Assembly (NCBI RefSeq): GCF_036226925.1
Contig: NZ_CP109031.1
Coordinates: forward strand, 3,162,001 to 3,226,000
Direction of reading: 5' to 3'
Source of the DNA: Streptomyces sp. NBC_00659
GTDB lineage: Bacteria > Actinomycetota > Actinomycetes > Streptomycetales > Streptomycetaceae
Length of the DNA stretch: 64,000 bases
The notes beneath the pieces were generated by a model. It was not told the DNA's origin and ran no database searches. It saw only the letters and a list, made by a program, of their open reading frames with translations. Shown here one piece after another: positions 56,784 to 64,000 of this stretch; positions within the stretch are counted from its first letter, which is position 1, and each line of letters starts with the position of its first letter. The position numbers and the translations under genes were made by a program.

Positions 56784-57179
56784 TCATTCCGGTCGCTCCG
56801 AGGCCTCGGAGGGACGGCAGCGGACAGGGGCGGTCGCGGGGGGTGCGGTATCGCGCTCCCGCGCAGCCCGCTTCGCTGCCGTGTTCCGGGCGTGAGCTTC
56901 GCGTCGTAGTCGCCGTTCGTAGTCGGCGATCTGACGAGCCACGGGGACGCCGGTACCAGTTCGGATCAACCGCTCATTGTCGCGATCCACCAAGAAGGGT
57001 CCGTTGCCTCCCAATCGAGGGCGCTGTCCGCTCCGACCGTCCCAGACTGCTCCCCAGTAGAAGATCCACCCGAACGGCAAGGCCTCTACGCGCAGGATCT
57101 GAAGGTCGTACTCGACGCAGCCTCGCACGCCTTCGATCTCGGCAAGCACCAGTCGGCGCGCGTCCCCCTCGGTCAGCAT
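56784..57179 (-). CDS. YrhB / immunity-protein-35-like domain protein
   Basis: This 131-aa protein resembles the YrhB (Imm35) family in FGWIFYWGAVWDGRSGQRPR and LGGNGPFLVDRDNERLIRTG (the conserved W-x-F-x-x-N/G and GNGP-x-VVDR blocks), residues ~35-75. A ~55-aa Arg/Ala-rich tail follows. Family members often protect against contact-dependent toxins or act as small chaperones. No toxin gene was recognised next to it, so orphan immunity is one possibility. ATG 57179. Confidence 0.75.
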   Translation of the reverse strand: MLTEGDARRLVLAEIEGVRGCVEYDLQILRVEALPFGWIFYWGAVWDGRSGQRPRLGGNGPFLVDRDNERLIRTGTGVPVARQIADYERRLRREAHARNTAAKRAARERDTAPPATAPVRCRPSEASERPE

Positions 57180-57185
57180 CGGCCG

Positions 57186-57542
57186 ATGATGACATGGTGC
57201 CGCCACGCGCCCGCCCGATTCGGCGATGAGGATTCGGCGGGCCTGTTGGCGTGGCTGTTTTTTGGGTGGCTGCCCGATCCCACTCTCGGCATGTTGACTA
57301 CGAGCATGCTTGCGCTCTGGCCTGCGGTTGAGTTGCACCGTGCGGGACCGCCCCGACGGCTCGCCGTTGTTGCCGCTGTCCTTGCGCTGGCAACGGTGAC
57401 ACTGCTCGTGGCTGCAGTAGCGAACTGGGCCCTTCCCGCGTCGGCTGACTCAGACGTCGGTATCCTCATCGGCTACGTTGTCGCCGTACCCGTCGGCGCG
57501 GCTGTGTTCGCGTGGTTCATCAACAGGGCAAACGTTGCCTGA
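57186..57542 (+). CDS. Small hypothetical membrane protein
   Basis: The frame gives 118 aa with three likely spans (LLAWLFFGWLPDPTLGML, LAVVAAVLALATVTLLVAAV, IGYVVAVPVGAAVFAWFI). The true start may be ATG 57291. GC content is lower than in neighbours. It starts 6 bases from the divergent YrhB start. Function unknown. Confidence 0.5.
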   Translation: MMTWCRHAPARFGDEDSAGLLAWLFFGWLPDPTLGMLTTSMLALWPAVELHRAGPPRRLAVVAAVLALATVTLLVAAVANWALPASADSDVGILIGYVVAVPVGAAVFAWFINRANVA

Positions 57543-57549
57543 TGCGGCA

Positions 57550-57774
57550 CTAGCTGCTGCTGGCAGCGTTCCGAGCCTGCCTCCTTGATCGGCGGTACCG
57601 GTGCCACCTTGGCGCAAGCTCACCGCACACGGCCACCCAGGCGGCGGCGACGGCACACGTACCGATGCCTTCGGGTTCTCCCGTCAGCTTGCTCAACGCC
57701 CAGAGGGCCGGCGTCGTAATGAGCCATGCCAGGAGCAGGGGCCTTGCCTTCGGCCACCAGTGCGGATCCTTCAC
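57550..57774 (-). CDS. Small hypothetical membrane protein
   Basis: This 74-aa frame from a GTG at 57774 has two hydrophobic spans (PLLLAWLITTPALWALSKL and GIGTCAVAAAWVAVCGEL) and a basic C-terminus. It is plausible but unsupported by recognisable homology. Convergent with the previous gene, eight bases between stops. Confidence 0.45.
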   Translation of the reverse strand: MKDPHWWPKARPLLLAWLITTPALWALSKLTGEPEGIGTCAVAAAWVAVCGELAPRWHRYRRSRRQARNAASSS

Positions 57775-57899
57775 AGGCGGGACGGTATCAAGGGCTCATC
57801 CATCCGCCTGATGACGGCAGGAGGTCGGCTCCGAGACCTTGGGAGGGAGCTGCCATGGGGCGAGTGATCATGGACCCTTAAGCTTCCGGCGAGCGTTGC

Positions 57900-58571
57900 T
57901 CACTTCGCGACCGGCGCGCTCACTGGAACCGCGCTCTTGAAATCGGTCAGCGTGAGCGTGCTCTGAAAGCCGGGCTCGGACGCGAAGTGGACGTCCTGAC
58001 GTACGCGTACGATCCGGCCGTCCTTGTCGATCCATACATCGGCGTTGATCGCGATGGCGGGGCGCAGGTTGCGCCCGCTGATCTTGTCGACCGATTCGAT
58101 GTCCTTCGGAGTGAGGCGGCCCGACACACGGACGGGTTCGCTCTCCCGGTGCACCGAGCCGCCGTGATCAAGGATGAGATCCACGTACTGAGGAAGTCGG
58201 TCCACGGGAATGCCGCCCTTGGCCACCGATGCGGGGAACTCCTGCCACACACCATGGGAGCCAGTGGCCCTCCGGTACACCTTTTGCCGGGTGATCACGA
58301 CGTCCTCGGTGTACTGCTCGGTCTCGTCTCTCGTGCGCCCAGTGAAGGGCGCGTTGAGGTTGATCCGCCCGACAACACGCTGCAGTCGTCTGGTACCAGA
58401 CTGCGTGACAGCTTTGAGCGCTGCCGAGTAGGGGGTGTCGTCGGCTGCGGCCAGCCGGTCGTGGACCACCTGCTCGCCGGTTTTCACGCGCGTGGGTGAG
58501 TCCGTGGCGCATGCCGAAAGCATCAATCCCGAGAACACCAGAATCAGGGCCATTGTCCGGTTGTGGGTCAA
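57900..58571 (-). CDS. Lipoprotein
   Basis: This 223-aa protein has a lipoprotein signal with lipobox LSAC (Cys21). The mature domain includes YTEDVVITRQKVYRRATGSH, IPVDRLPQYVDLILDHGGSV and VWIDKDGRIVRVRQDVHF, the pattern of LppX/LprAFG-like or LolA-like beta-sheet lipoproteins of actinomycetes. It should sit on the outer face of the membrane. Start is TTG 58571 or ATG 58553; either keeps the signal peptide. Confidence 0.78.
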   Translation of the reverse strand: MTHNRTMALILVFSGLMLSACATDSPTRVKTGEQVVHDRLAAADDTPYSAALKAVTQSGTRRLQRVVGRINLNAPFTGRTRDETEQYTEDVVITRQKVYRRATGSHGVWQEFPASVAKGGIPVDRLPQYVDLILDHGGSVHRESEPVRVSGRLTPKDIESVDKISGRNLRPAIAINADVWIDKDGRIVRVRQDVHFASEPGFQSTLTLTDFKSAVPVSAPVAK

Positions 58572-58677
58572 GAGTGAGTCCTTGCAGTACCCGGCCTGGA
58601 GAGAGCCATAGCCCAGGCCGCAGGGTGGTTGGTCGACTCATCCTTGCCTGCCGCCGGAACCAGGAAGCATTCGGGTC

Positions 58678-58830
58678 ATCCGGCTGCACGATGCCCGGCA
58701 CTGCTGCGCGACCCTGCTCACCGCGGCCGGCGTGGCGCCCCGCGTCGTGATGGAAATCCTGGGGCACAGCCAGATCGCCGTCACGATGAACGTCTACGCG
58801 CACGTCGTCCAGGACACGCAGCGCGAGTAG
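58678..58830 (+). pseudogene. C-terminal remnant of a tyrosine recombinase next to an att site
   Basis: An open frame without a start reads IRLHDARHCCATLLTAAGVA, PRVVMEILGHSQIAVTMNVY and AHVVQDTQRE then stop. It contains the catalytic HxxR (HDAR), the LGHSQ His and the Tyr nucleophile in MNVYAHV, which is the classic C-terminus of phage/ICE integrases. The N-terminal ~350 residues are missing. It ends 66 bp before the tRNA-Val 3'-end copy at 58897, exactly where an integrase gene would sit beside attL or attR. Confidence 0.88.
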
Positions 58831-58860
58831 TCACGGCACTGATGTCAGATCTGGATGTCA

Positions 58861-58892
58861 AAGGCCCCCAGCCATGATCGGCTGGGGGCCTT
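58861..58892. terminator. Perfect 13-bp hairpin terminator
   Basis: AAGGCCCCCAGCC pairs with GGCTGGGGGCCTT around a 6-base loop, 30 bases after the integrase remnant and directly before the att copy. It is likely the terminator of the lost tRNA (minus strand) and of the integrase. Confidence 0.85.
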
Positions 58893-58896
58893 GTTC

Positions 58897-58953
58897 CTGG
58901 TGGGCGCGGACGGTTTCGAACCGCCGACATCCGCCTTGTAAGGGCGGACGTGG
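58897..58953 (-). repeat. att-like copy 1: 3' half of a tRNA-Val(UAC) gene
   Basis: On the minus strand it reads TCCGCC-CTTACAA-GGCGGA (anticodon stem-loop, anticodon TAC), ATGTC variable loop, a T arm GGCGG-TTCGAAA-CCGTC, acceptor strand CGCGCCC, A and CCA. The 5' half (acceptor GGGCGCG and D arm) is absent, so it is not a functional tRNA. An identical 57-bp copy lies at 61600-61656 in direct orientation. Homology continues to ~59076, including repeated TGTGGCACG and GTTGACCG words that look like integrase arm sites. Confidence 0.88.
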
Positions 58954-59414
58954 CCGGCGGCGGAGTTCCCCAGGTCGTTCCGGCTGTAGCGGCAGCCCGG
59001 GGGAACGGTGCATCTCAACTGCGGCAAACCGTTGTTGACCGTGGTTGACCGCAGGATGTGGCACGACTGTGGCACGCGACCTTCTGATCCGTAGCACTAC
59101 GCAGGTCGGTCGATGAAGGTCAAACCGCTCGGCCAACGGTTCTCAGCGAACCTTGCCGGGCGGGGTCGGCCGCTGTGGTCGCTGTACTTCGCTGCTGTAC
59201 CGCAGCACTCGTTGCAGCGGCTTCGCTTGGTCGTGCTCGGCTGCCCTGAACGTGGGCCCGTACGTGATCTGAGGTTGGGTGCGCTCGGTCATCGCCAACA
59301 GCTCGTCGGCTGACGAGGGACGACCGGAAGCACCGTACGGCGGCGACCGCCGGGCCGGGGAGTTGCTCCCGTTGCGCCCCAAGGGCCGGCGCGGGCCGGA
59401 TACCGTTCCCCGAC
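58954..59414. other. att flank with integrase arm-type repeats; otherwise gene-free
   Basis: 58985-59076 contains GTTGACCG twice and TGTGGCACG twice, matching 61687-61780. The remainder to 59414 shows no gene I can support. Confidence 0.6.
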
Positions 59415-59645
59415 ATGAAGATCGTGATCTGGTCCTTCCTTGCCCTGTTCCTCATCGTCGCCGCCATCGGCGGCTTGCTCAGCGCCGCACATGGACACGA
59501 CGCCCCAAGCGTCATCCGCGGCCTGGTCGCCAGTGCCTGGTTCTCGTGGGGGGCCTGGGTCAGTTGGAAGAGGGCATCTCGCCCCCGGAACACGGAAATT
59601 GCCCCCATCCAAGAACCGCACCAGAGACTTTGGCGGCGACGATGA
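59415..59645 (+). CDS. Small hypothetical membrane protein
   Basis: This 76-aa frame starts MKIVIWSFLALFLIVAAIGG and has a second weak span (SVIRGLVASAWFSWGAWVSW) and a basic tail. It lies inside the segment bounded by the two tRNA-Val fragments. Family unknown. Confidence 0.5.
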   Translation: MKIVIWSFLALFLIVAAIGGLLSAAHGHDAPSVIRGLVASAWFSWGAWVSWKRASRPRNTEIAPIQEPHQRLWRRR

Positions 59646-59900
59646 CCCCTGCTGTCGGCCTGGCCACGGGAGTACGCACCTCAATTGACCATTGGTTGAG
59701 GAGCAGTTGTTGACGGTCGTCATTGGTCGTCGCGGGAGGTTCCCGACTTGGGCCCCGGACATCGCACGCCGGGCGTCCGGCCGTGCTGTCGGAGGCGGCT
59801 TGTATCCTGCACGCATTCGACGATCAAACGATCACGGATACGGGCATGCGGGCATGCGGGCACGGGGCGGGCGTCCAGGGGCGGGAGCGCGGGGATTTCG

Positions 59901-61454
59901 ATGAGTGACGCACATCCGATACAAAGCCATAGACCGGGCCTCTCGGTCGGCGCGCGCATCATCGCCGTGGTCGTCCTCGTCGCGATCGGGGCCGTCAGCG
60001 CCTGGCTCCAGCACGACGCTCCCGGCCGGAGTGCGGAGCCGCGTACGGAGTTCACCGCGAACAACCCGCCCGCCGGTCTGCCCACCGCGCTCACCACCGG
60101 CCAGCACCTCCACTGGTCCGACTGCACCTCGCCGCCCACCGCGCGCACGGGCTACGACTGCGCCACCATGAAGGCCCCCCTCGACTACCGGAAACCGGAC
60201 GGCAGGACGATCGACGTCGCCCTGATCCGCCGCAAGGCCACCGGCCCGAACGCCCGGCGCATCGGCTCGCTCGTCCTCAACTTCGGCGGCCCCGGCGTGT
60301 CCGGCGTGAGCGGACTGCCCGAATCCCTCAACGAGTACGAACCGCTCCTCGACCGCTACGACCTGGTCTCCTTCGACCCGCGCGGCGTCGGCGCCACCAT
60401 CCCCGTGCGATGCGGGAAGACCGCGGACGACACCGGCTACGACGGGGCCGAGGCCTGCGCCGAGCACTTTGGGGCGCTCCTCCCGTACATCGGCACCTCG
60501 CACACCGCGCGCGACCTCGACCTGATGCGCTACCTCCTCGGCGACGAGCGGCTGCACTACTTCGGCGTCTCGTACGGAACGGCGCTCGGCGCGGTCTACG
60601 CCCACCTGTACCCGTCGCACGTCGGACGGCTCGTCCTCGAAGCGTCCGTCGATCCGACCGAGGACCTCGACGAGGAGCAGGTGTCGCAGGTCAAGGCGGT
60701 CCAGGCGGCGTTCGACCGGTTCGCCGCGCACTGCGCGGCCCGTATCCGCCACTGCCCGACCGGCGACGGGCCCGAGGAGGCCGCGCGGCGCATGGCGCGC
60801 CTGGCCGACCGCCTGGAGAAGAAGCCCGCCCCGGCCGGCGCCGGAAGGAACCTCGACGCCGACGACCTCGCGTTCTCCGTCAGCGACCATCTCCGCCTCG
60901 GCACGGACGGCTGGGCGCCGCTCGCCAAGGCCCTCACCGCGCTGATCGACCACAACGACGGCCGTCCGCTGATCAAGGACCCGGACGACATCGGCTCCGC
61001 CGACCGCGCGGCGAGCCCGCGCGACAGCATCCGCGCCGCCCTGATTGCGATCACCTGCGCGGACTCCAGCCTGCGCCCCGGCTTCGAACGCCTCGACCGG
61101 GACGCGGCCCGCGTCAAAGCCGCCTCACCCGTCTTCGGCGCGGCCTGGTCCAGCGGCGTCTACCTCTGCTACGACTGGCCGTTCGACGGCGAGCGCGCCA
61201 CGCTCCAGGTGAACGCCGACGGCGCTGCTCCCGTCCTGGTGGTCGGCGGCACCGGCGACCCGACCACCCCCTACCCCGGCGCCCGCCACATGGCCCGCGC
61301 CCTGGGCGACGGCGTCGGCGTCCTCCTGACGGCCGAGGAGGAGGGCCACGGCACATACCCGCAGAACCGCTGCGTCACGGAGACGGTCGACCACTACCTC
61401 CGCACGGGCCGCACCCCGGCCCCGGGGACGGTGTGCCGGGGCAGCATGTCCTGA
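59901..61454 (+). CDS. Alpha/beta hydrolase, tripeptidyl-aminopeptidase-like (S33), secreted or anchored
   Basis: This 517-aa protein has an N-terminal signal/anchor (~residues 16-37). The S33 blocks are LVLNFGGPGVSGVSGLPESL (oxyanion), SFDPRGVGATIPVRC, LHYFGVSYGTALGAVYAHLY (nucleophile Ser in GVSYG), VVGGTGDPTTPY (Asp) and AEEEGHGTYPQN (His). The TAP-like C-terminal domain is present. It cleaves short peptides from N-termini or related esters outside the cell. ATG 59901 gives the signal helix. It is the main gene between the two att-like copies and has core-like high GC. Confidence 0.88.
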   Translation: MSDAHPIQSHRPGLSVGARIIAVVVLVAIGAVSAWLQHDAPGRSAEPRTEFTANNPPAGLPTALTTGQHLHWSDCTSPPTARTGYDCATMKAPLDYRKPDGRTIDVALIRRKATGPNARRIGSLVLNFGGPGVSGVSGLPESLNEYEPLLDRYDLVSFDPRGVGATIPVRCGKTADDTGYDGAEACAEHFGALLPYIGTSHTARDLDLMRYLLGDERLHYFGVSYGTALGAVYAHLYPSHVGRLVLEASVDPTEDLDEEQVSQVKAVQAAFDRFAAHCAARIRHCPTGDGPEEAARRMARLADRLEKKPAPAGAGRNLDADDLAFSVSDHLRLGTDGWAPLAKALTALIDHNDGRPLIKDPDDIGSADRAASPRDSIRAALIAITCADSSLRPGFERLDRDAARVKAASPVFGAAWSSGVYLCYDWPFDGERATLQVNADGAAPVLVVGGTGDPTTPYPGARHMARALGDGVGVLLTAEEEGHGTYPQNRCVTETVDHYLRTGRTPAPGTVCRGSMS

Positions 61455-61543
61455 GGCTCGTACGGATCCGCCGGGCGGCTCAGCAACAGCGCGGGCGTTA
61501 GCACGTGAATGGCGCAGCGGCCCCCACCGGCCGGAAACGACAG

Positions 61544-61584
61544 AGGCCCAGATCACCGGCTTCACACCGGCTGACCTGGGCCTT
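61544..61584. terminator. Hairpin terminator before att-like copy 2
   Basis: AGGCCCAG...CTGGGCCT outer stem with an inner CCGG pairing, occupying the same position relative to the tRNA fragment as the 58861 hairpin. Confidence 0.75.
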
Positions 61585-61599
61585 GTTCGTGTCCTGAGA

Positions 61600-61656
61600 C
61601 TGGTGGGCGCGGACGGTTTCGAACCGCCGACATCCGCCTTGTAAGGGCGGACGTGG
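61600..61656 (-). repeat. att-like copy 2: 3' half of a tRNA-Val(UAC) gene
   Basis: Identical over 57 bp to 58897-58953. The adjoining ~120 bp (to 61780) are also similar, including the GTTGACCG and TGTGGCACG words, but have more differences, so the two flanks come from related but not identical elements. Confidence 0.88.
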
Positions 61657-61975
61657 TCGGTGACATGTTCGCCCAGGTCACTACGGCCCTTGCGGCAGCC
61701 CAGGCGAACGGCGCATCTCGACTGCGGCGAGCCGTCGTTGACCGTGGTTGACCGCACGATGTGGCACGGCTGTGGCACGTTCCGAACGACCGAGGGTCTA
61801 GAAGGCACTTTGCGGGTAGAGCGTCCACCCTCGGCTGACCTGCCTCTCCCTACGCCCGGCCGCTCTCCGAAGAGCACCGAGAGCGCGACGATCCGTGACA
61901 GAGTCGGCGGTGGTGCAGCCTGCGTCCCGCCTTGCGGGGTTCCATGAGCGATCCATTAGCACTACGGTGCCGCTC

Positions 61976-62434
61976 GTGAACTGGGGGACACAGATCAGCA
62001 CGGTCATCGGCGCCATGCTGGGCATCGGTGCCACCTTGCTCGTCGATCGCGTGCGGTACCGCCGTGATCATGCGAGCCGTGTTCAGGATGTACGACGAGA
62101 TCTCTACACCAGGTACCTCACGGCCCTGACCGAGAGTTCATCCTCCTTGCGGCTGATCATCCTGAGGGAGGCTGACCCAACTGTTCGCTACCAGGCCGCT
62201 TTGGATGCCTTTCGAGACTCCTCGGTGCTCATGCGGCGCTATGAAATCAATCTGCAGGCACCGCCGGCAGTCAAGGAGAAGTCGGATCGCGTGTACCGAC
62301 TCTTGCGTCAGTGGCGAGACCTGCTCGACACAAGGCCGGACCTCTCCTTGACCTCAGCGGAGTACATCGAAGCTCTTGATCAGTTCCACGAAGCACGCAA
62401 GGACCTTCAGGCGGTAATGCGCGAAAACCTCTGA
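61976..62434 (+). CDS. Hypothetical protein with one membrane helix
   Basis: This 152-aa protein from a GTG (ATG 61895 possible) has an N-terminal helix TVIGAMLGIGATLLVDRVRY followed by a ~120-aa helical cytoplasmic domain (RDLYTRYLTALTESSSSLRL, RQWRDLLDTRPDLSLTSAEY). This N-anchored helical layout is common in Streptomyces proteins encoded near mobile elements. GC is clearly below the window average, consistent with acquisition. Confidence 0.65.
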   Translation: MNWGTQISTVIGAMLGIGATLLVDRVRYRRDHASRVQDVRRDLYTRYLTALTESSSSLRLIILREADPTVRYQAALDAFRDSSVLMRRYEINLQAPPAVKEKSDRVYRLLRQWRDLLDTRPDLSLTSAEYIEALDQFHEARKDLQAVMRENL

Positions 62435-62721
62435 CACAGGGCACCGTTGGCCCGCGATCAGTGGAGCCTGGCTGGTGGGGCGCCGTTCATCGCTTGCCGA
62501 CCGTGCCGCGCCCCTGACACAGGCTTTGAAGTCTGGCCTCATCCTTATCAGGTCGATCACAGGGTCCTATCAGCGTCGCTCAACCGGCCCTACGTCCCGC
62601 TCGATCGTCCATTGAGGTCCCGCGCCGACCGCTCGTGTTCGTGCCTGTTGGTGTCAGCCGCTGATGTCAGCCGGGCCGCACAGTGCCCAAGGTCCCTCCA
62701 GGCGTGACCATCCGGCGCCCC
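62435..62721. other. Gap between hypothetical gene and metal operon
   Basis: About 290 bases show no supported gene. A GTGTCAGCCGCTGATGTCAG stretch near 62650-62670 contains two GTCAG words, similar to the GATGTCAG words at 56155-56200 and 58840. No function assigned. Confidence 0.35.
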
Positions 62722-62752
62722 TTGCAATCGGTACTCAGGTACAGGTTTACCG
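62722..62752 (+). promoter_or_regulatory. MerR-type promoter with 19-bp spacer
   Basis: TTGCAA (-35-like) and TTACCG (-10-like) are separated by 19 bp containing a GGTAC-TCA-GGTAC/GTAC dyad. An over-long spacer with a dyad is the hallmark of promoters activated by MerR-family proteins, and a MerR protein is encoded in the operon. The -10 is a poor match, so this is tentative. Confidence 0.5.
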
Positions 62753-62779
62753 TCGGAGGTGTCCCAGAGAGGGGACGTG

Positions 62780-63142
62780 ATGACGGGAGTGAGCGCGATG
62801 ACAGAGCTGGGCTGGGTACCGCAGTCGTGCACGCTGCCGACCGAGGAGCAGCCGTTGCGGCTGGCTGAGTGGGATGCCCTGTTCGCCACGCAGGTCACGG
62901 CGCCTATGCGGCTGGAGCCGCTGCGGGTTCGGCTGGAGCTGCCCGGTGGAGCGGAGTGCGAGGAACGGACGCGGGACCTGGCGGAGCGGGAGAACGGTTG
63001 CTGCTCGTTCTTCGGCTTCACGGTCACCGGTACCTCGGCCGCGGTTGTACTCGATATCTCGGTGGGTCAGGAACATGAGGCCGTGCTGAACGCTCTGGCG
63101 GCACGGGCGGGCGCCGCAGTCGCCTCTCAGGAACTGCAGTGA
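62780..63142 (+). CDS. Hypothetical protein with ENGCCSFF motif, first gene of the MerR operon
   Basis: This 120-aa protein has LRLAEWDALFATQVTAPMRL then RVRLELPGGAECEERTRDLA and ERENGCCSFFGFTV. The paired Cys in the CCSFF block could bind a metal. Small proteins of this kind sit next to MerR regulators in other actinomycetes, as far as I recall, with no established role. ATG at 62780 follows GAGAGGGG. Its stop overlaps the merR-like start by 4 nt. Confidence 0.68.
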   Translation: MTGVSAMTELGWVPQSCTLPTEEQPLRLAEWDALFATQVTAPMRLEPLRVRLELPGGAECEERTRDLAERENGCCSFFGFTVTGTSAAVVLDISVGQEHEAVLNALAARAGAAVASQELQ

Positions 63143-63588
63143 GCGGCGCAGACCTGCGCAGTGGCCAGGTCGCCGATGCCGCCGGGGTGAACATCCAGAC
63201 CCTGCGCTATTACGAGCGCCGCGGGCTGCTCGCCGAGCCGGATCGAAGCCCCGGAGGTCACCGCCTGTACGGGGGTGAAGCGGTGACCACGCTGCGCATA
63301 ATCAAGGCTGCTCAGCGCCTGGGCTTCACGCTGGACGAGGTGGCCGAGCTGCTGGAGACCGGACGCCACCGCCACGGCCGCCCCGTCGCGGGCTTGCAGG
63401 AGCGTGCGGCGGCCAAGCTCGCCGAGGTCGACGCGAAGATCGCGGACCTGACCACGATTCGCACCGCGCTGGTCACGGCCGTCGAGGCCGGGTGCGATGA
63501 CCTGACCGAGTGCGCGGCGAATGCCTGCTGCCCGATCCCCTTCACCGACCTAGCCGAGGAGAACCGCAATGCCGGCCCCTGCTGCTGA
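63139..63588 (+). CDS. MerR-family metal-responsive regulator
   Basis: This 149-aa protein has the N-terminal MerR HTH: SGQVADAAGVNIQTLRYYER, RGLLAEPDRSPGGHRLY. A dimer helix and a Cys-rich C-terminus with C119, C125, C130, C131, C148 and C149 follow. The dimer-helix Cys (about residue 79) used by mercury MerR is not present (GRHRHGR there), so a metal other than Hg, or a different Hg site, is possible. GTG start with 4-nt overlap. It probably activates the promoter at 62722. Confidence 0.87.
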   Translation: MSGADLRSGQVADAAGVNIQTLRYYERRGLLAEPDRSPGGHRLYGGEAVTTLRIIKAAQRLGFTLDEVAELLETGRHRHGRPVAGLQERAAAKLAEVDAKIADLTTIRTALVTAVEAGCDDLTECAANACCPIPFTDLAEENRNAGPCC

Positions 63589-63883
63589 TCCCCGCCCGCC
63601 CCGGACCACCAACGCGCTGGCGAGCCTAGCCGGGCTGGCCTGCCTGGCGTGCTGCCTGCTGCCCGTCCTCATCACCGCAGGCGTGGTGGGCGCGGGAGCC
63701 TCCGCGATCGTGGGATGGCTGCCCGCCATCGCCATCACCCTGGCCGCCCTGGCCGGAGTGACCTGGTGGGCCATCCAGCGACGCCCCTCGTGCTCCTGCG
63801 CTCCGTCGACCGGAAGCGACGCTGGCTGCGGGTGCGGGAACCGTACGCACCCGGCGAAGATCACAGACTCTAGTGCTGGGTAG
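63569..63883 (+). CDS. MerF/MerT-like small Cys-rich transport protein
   Basis: This 104-aa protein has two helices. The first holds [18 protein letters not shown], with a Cys pair (C28-C29) facing the membrane entrance as in MerT/MerF mercuric transporters. The C-terminus [17 protein letters not shown] supplies a second thiol cluster. ATG 63569 with GAGGAG upstream overlaps the MerR gene by 20 nt. Import or binding of a thiophilic metal is inferred. Confidence 0.75.
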   Translation: MPAPAADPRPPRTTNALASLAGLACLACCLLPVLITAGVVGAGASAIVGWLPAIAITLAALAGVTWWAIQRRPSCSCAPSTGSDAGCGCGNRTHPAKITDSSAG

Positions 63884-63894
63884 GGTCCCGATCC

Positions 63895-64000
63895 ATGGTC
63901 GTCGCCCGCTCCCTTGCTCTGTTCGCCGTCGCTGCCCTCTTCGAAATCGGTGGGGCCTGGCTGGTGTGGCAGGGCATCCGCGAGCACAAGGGCTGGATCT
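63895..64000 (+). CDS. YnfA/UPF0060-family membrane protein (partial)
   Basis: The first 35 residues ([35 protein letters not shown]) match the opening of the YnfA small four-helix family, including the FxxAALxEIGG motif. The frame runs off the right edge. It starts 12 bases after the MerF-like gene and is probably in the same operon. Confidence 0.85.
   Translation, partial: MVVARSLALFAVAALFEIGGAWLVWQGIREHKGWI

Noticed and set aside
58897..58953. A functional tRNA gene
   Set aside because: Only the anticodon arm, T arm and 3' acceptor strand are present; the matching 5' acceptor and D arm are absent in both copies.

Overview
The window reads as chromosomal DNA of a Streptomyces-type actinomycete. 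GC is very high, almost every third codon position is G or C, GTG and TTG starts are common, short-overlap operons (GTGA, ATGA) are frequent, and many proteins are typical Streptomyces products (DUF2277, YoaK, DUF1992, Ala/Pro-rich secreted proteins). About 60 genes are supported. No rRNA, complete tRNA, intact insertion sequence or CRISPR array was seen.

Region 1 (1-16.5 kb, and again 27-29.7 kb) is the most coherent system: a split sterol/lipid-catabolism regulon. It holds an SCP2-type thiolase and a fused double acyl-CoA dehydrogenase (0.2-3.8 kb), an F420-type oxidoreductase (8.8 kb), a KstR-like TetR repressor (13.8 kb), a P450-type ferredoxin with an aldehyde dehydrogenase (14.6-16.3 kb), a metallo-beta-lactamase-fold hydrolase (16.5 kb), and a FadA5-like thiolase divergent from a CYP125-like P450 (27-29.7 kb). 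Sites matching the mycobacterial KstR operator TnnAACnnGTTnnA lie in front of these operons: three exact and two with one mismatch. A second 15-bp palindrome, built on CTGA/TCAG arms, lies close upstream of four of the same genes. A glycosyltransferase-methyltransferase-toroid operon (10.2-13.5 kb) shares the kstR intergenic region and may belong to the regulon.

Region 2 (18.5-24.6 kb) is a cobalamin-riboswitch operon. It encodes a secreted, membrane-tethered alpha/alpha-toroid protein, a second exported protein, and a complete ECF transporter (T component, fused double ATPase, S component). This looks like a B12-uptake system with a surface binding protein.

Region 3 (25-53.5 kb) is ordinary chromosome: transporters (MHS, EmrB/QacA, another MFS), cell-wall and envelope proteins (lysozyme-like, peptidoglycan-binding, GT87-PAP2 fusion), methyltransferases, an FHA protein, a HAD hydrolase, a GDT1-type Mn2+ exporter behind a yybP-ykoY riboswitch, a secreted HNH nuclease, a PhoD-like phosphoesterase, a DedA protein, PanE, LysR and MarR regulators. 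A dispersed repeat unit, made of a GC-rich block followed by a long hairpin, occurs three times. Two copies form ~300-bp inverted repeats around the HAD gene.

Region 4 (53.6-64 kb) is accessory. Genes are short, often unrecognised and sometimes less GC-rich (YrhB-like immunity-type protein, cold-shock-like protein, lipoproteins). It carries two decayed tyrosine-recombinase C-termini and two direct copies of a ~180-bp segment containing the 3' half of a tRNA-Val(UAC) gene, the signature of old tRNA-site integrations. It ends in a MerR-controlled small metal-transport operon (MerF-like protein, then a truncated YnfA family protein).
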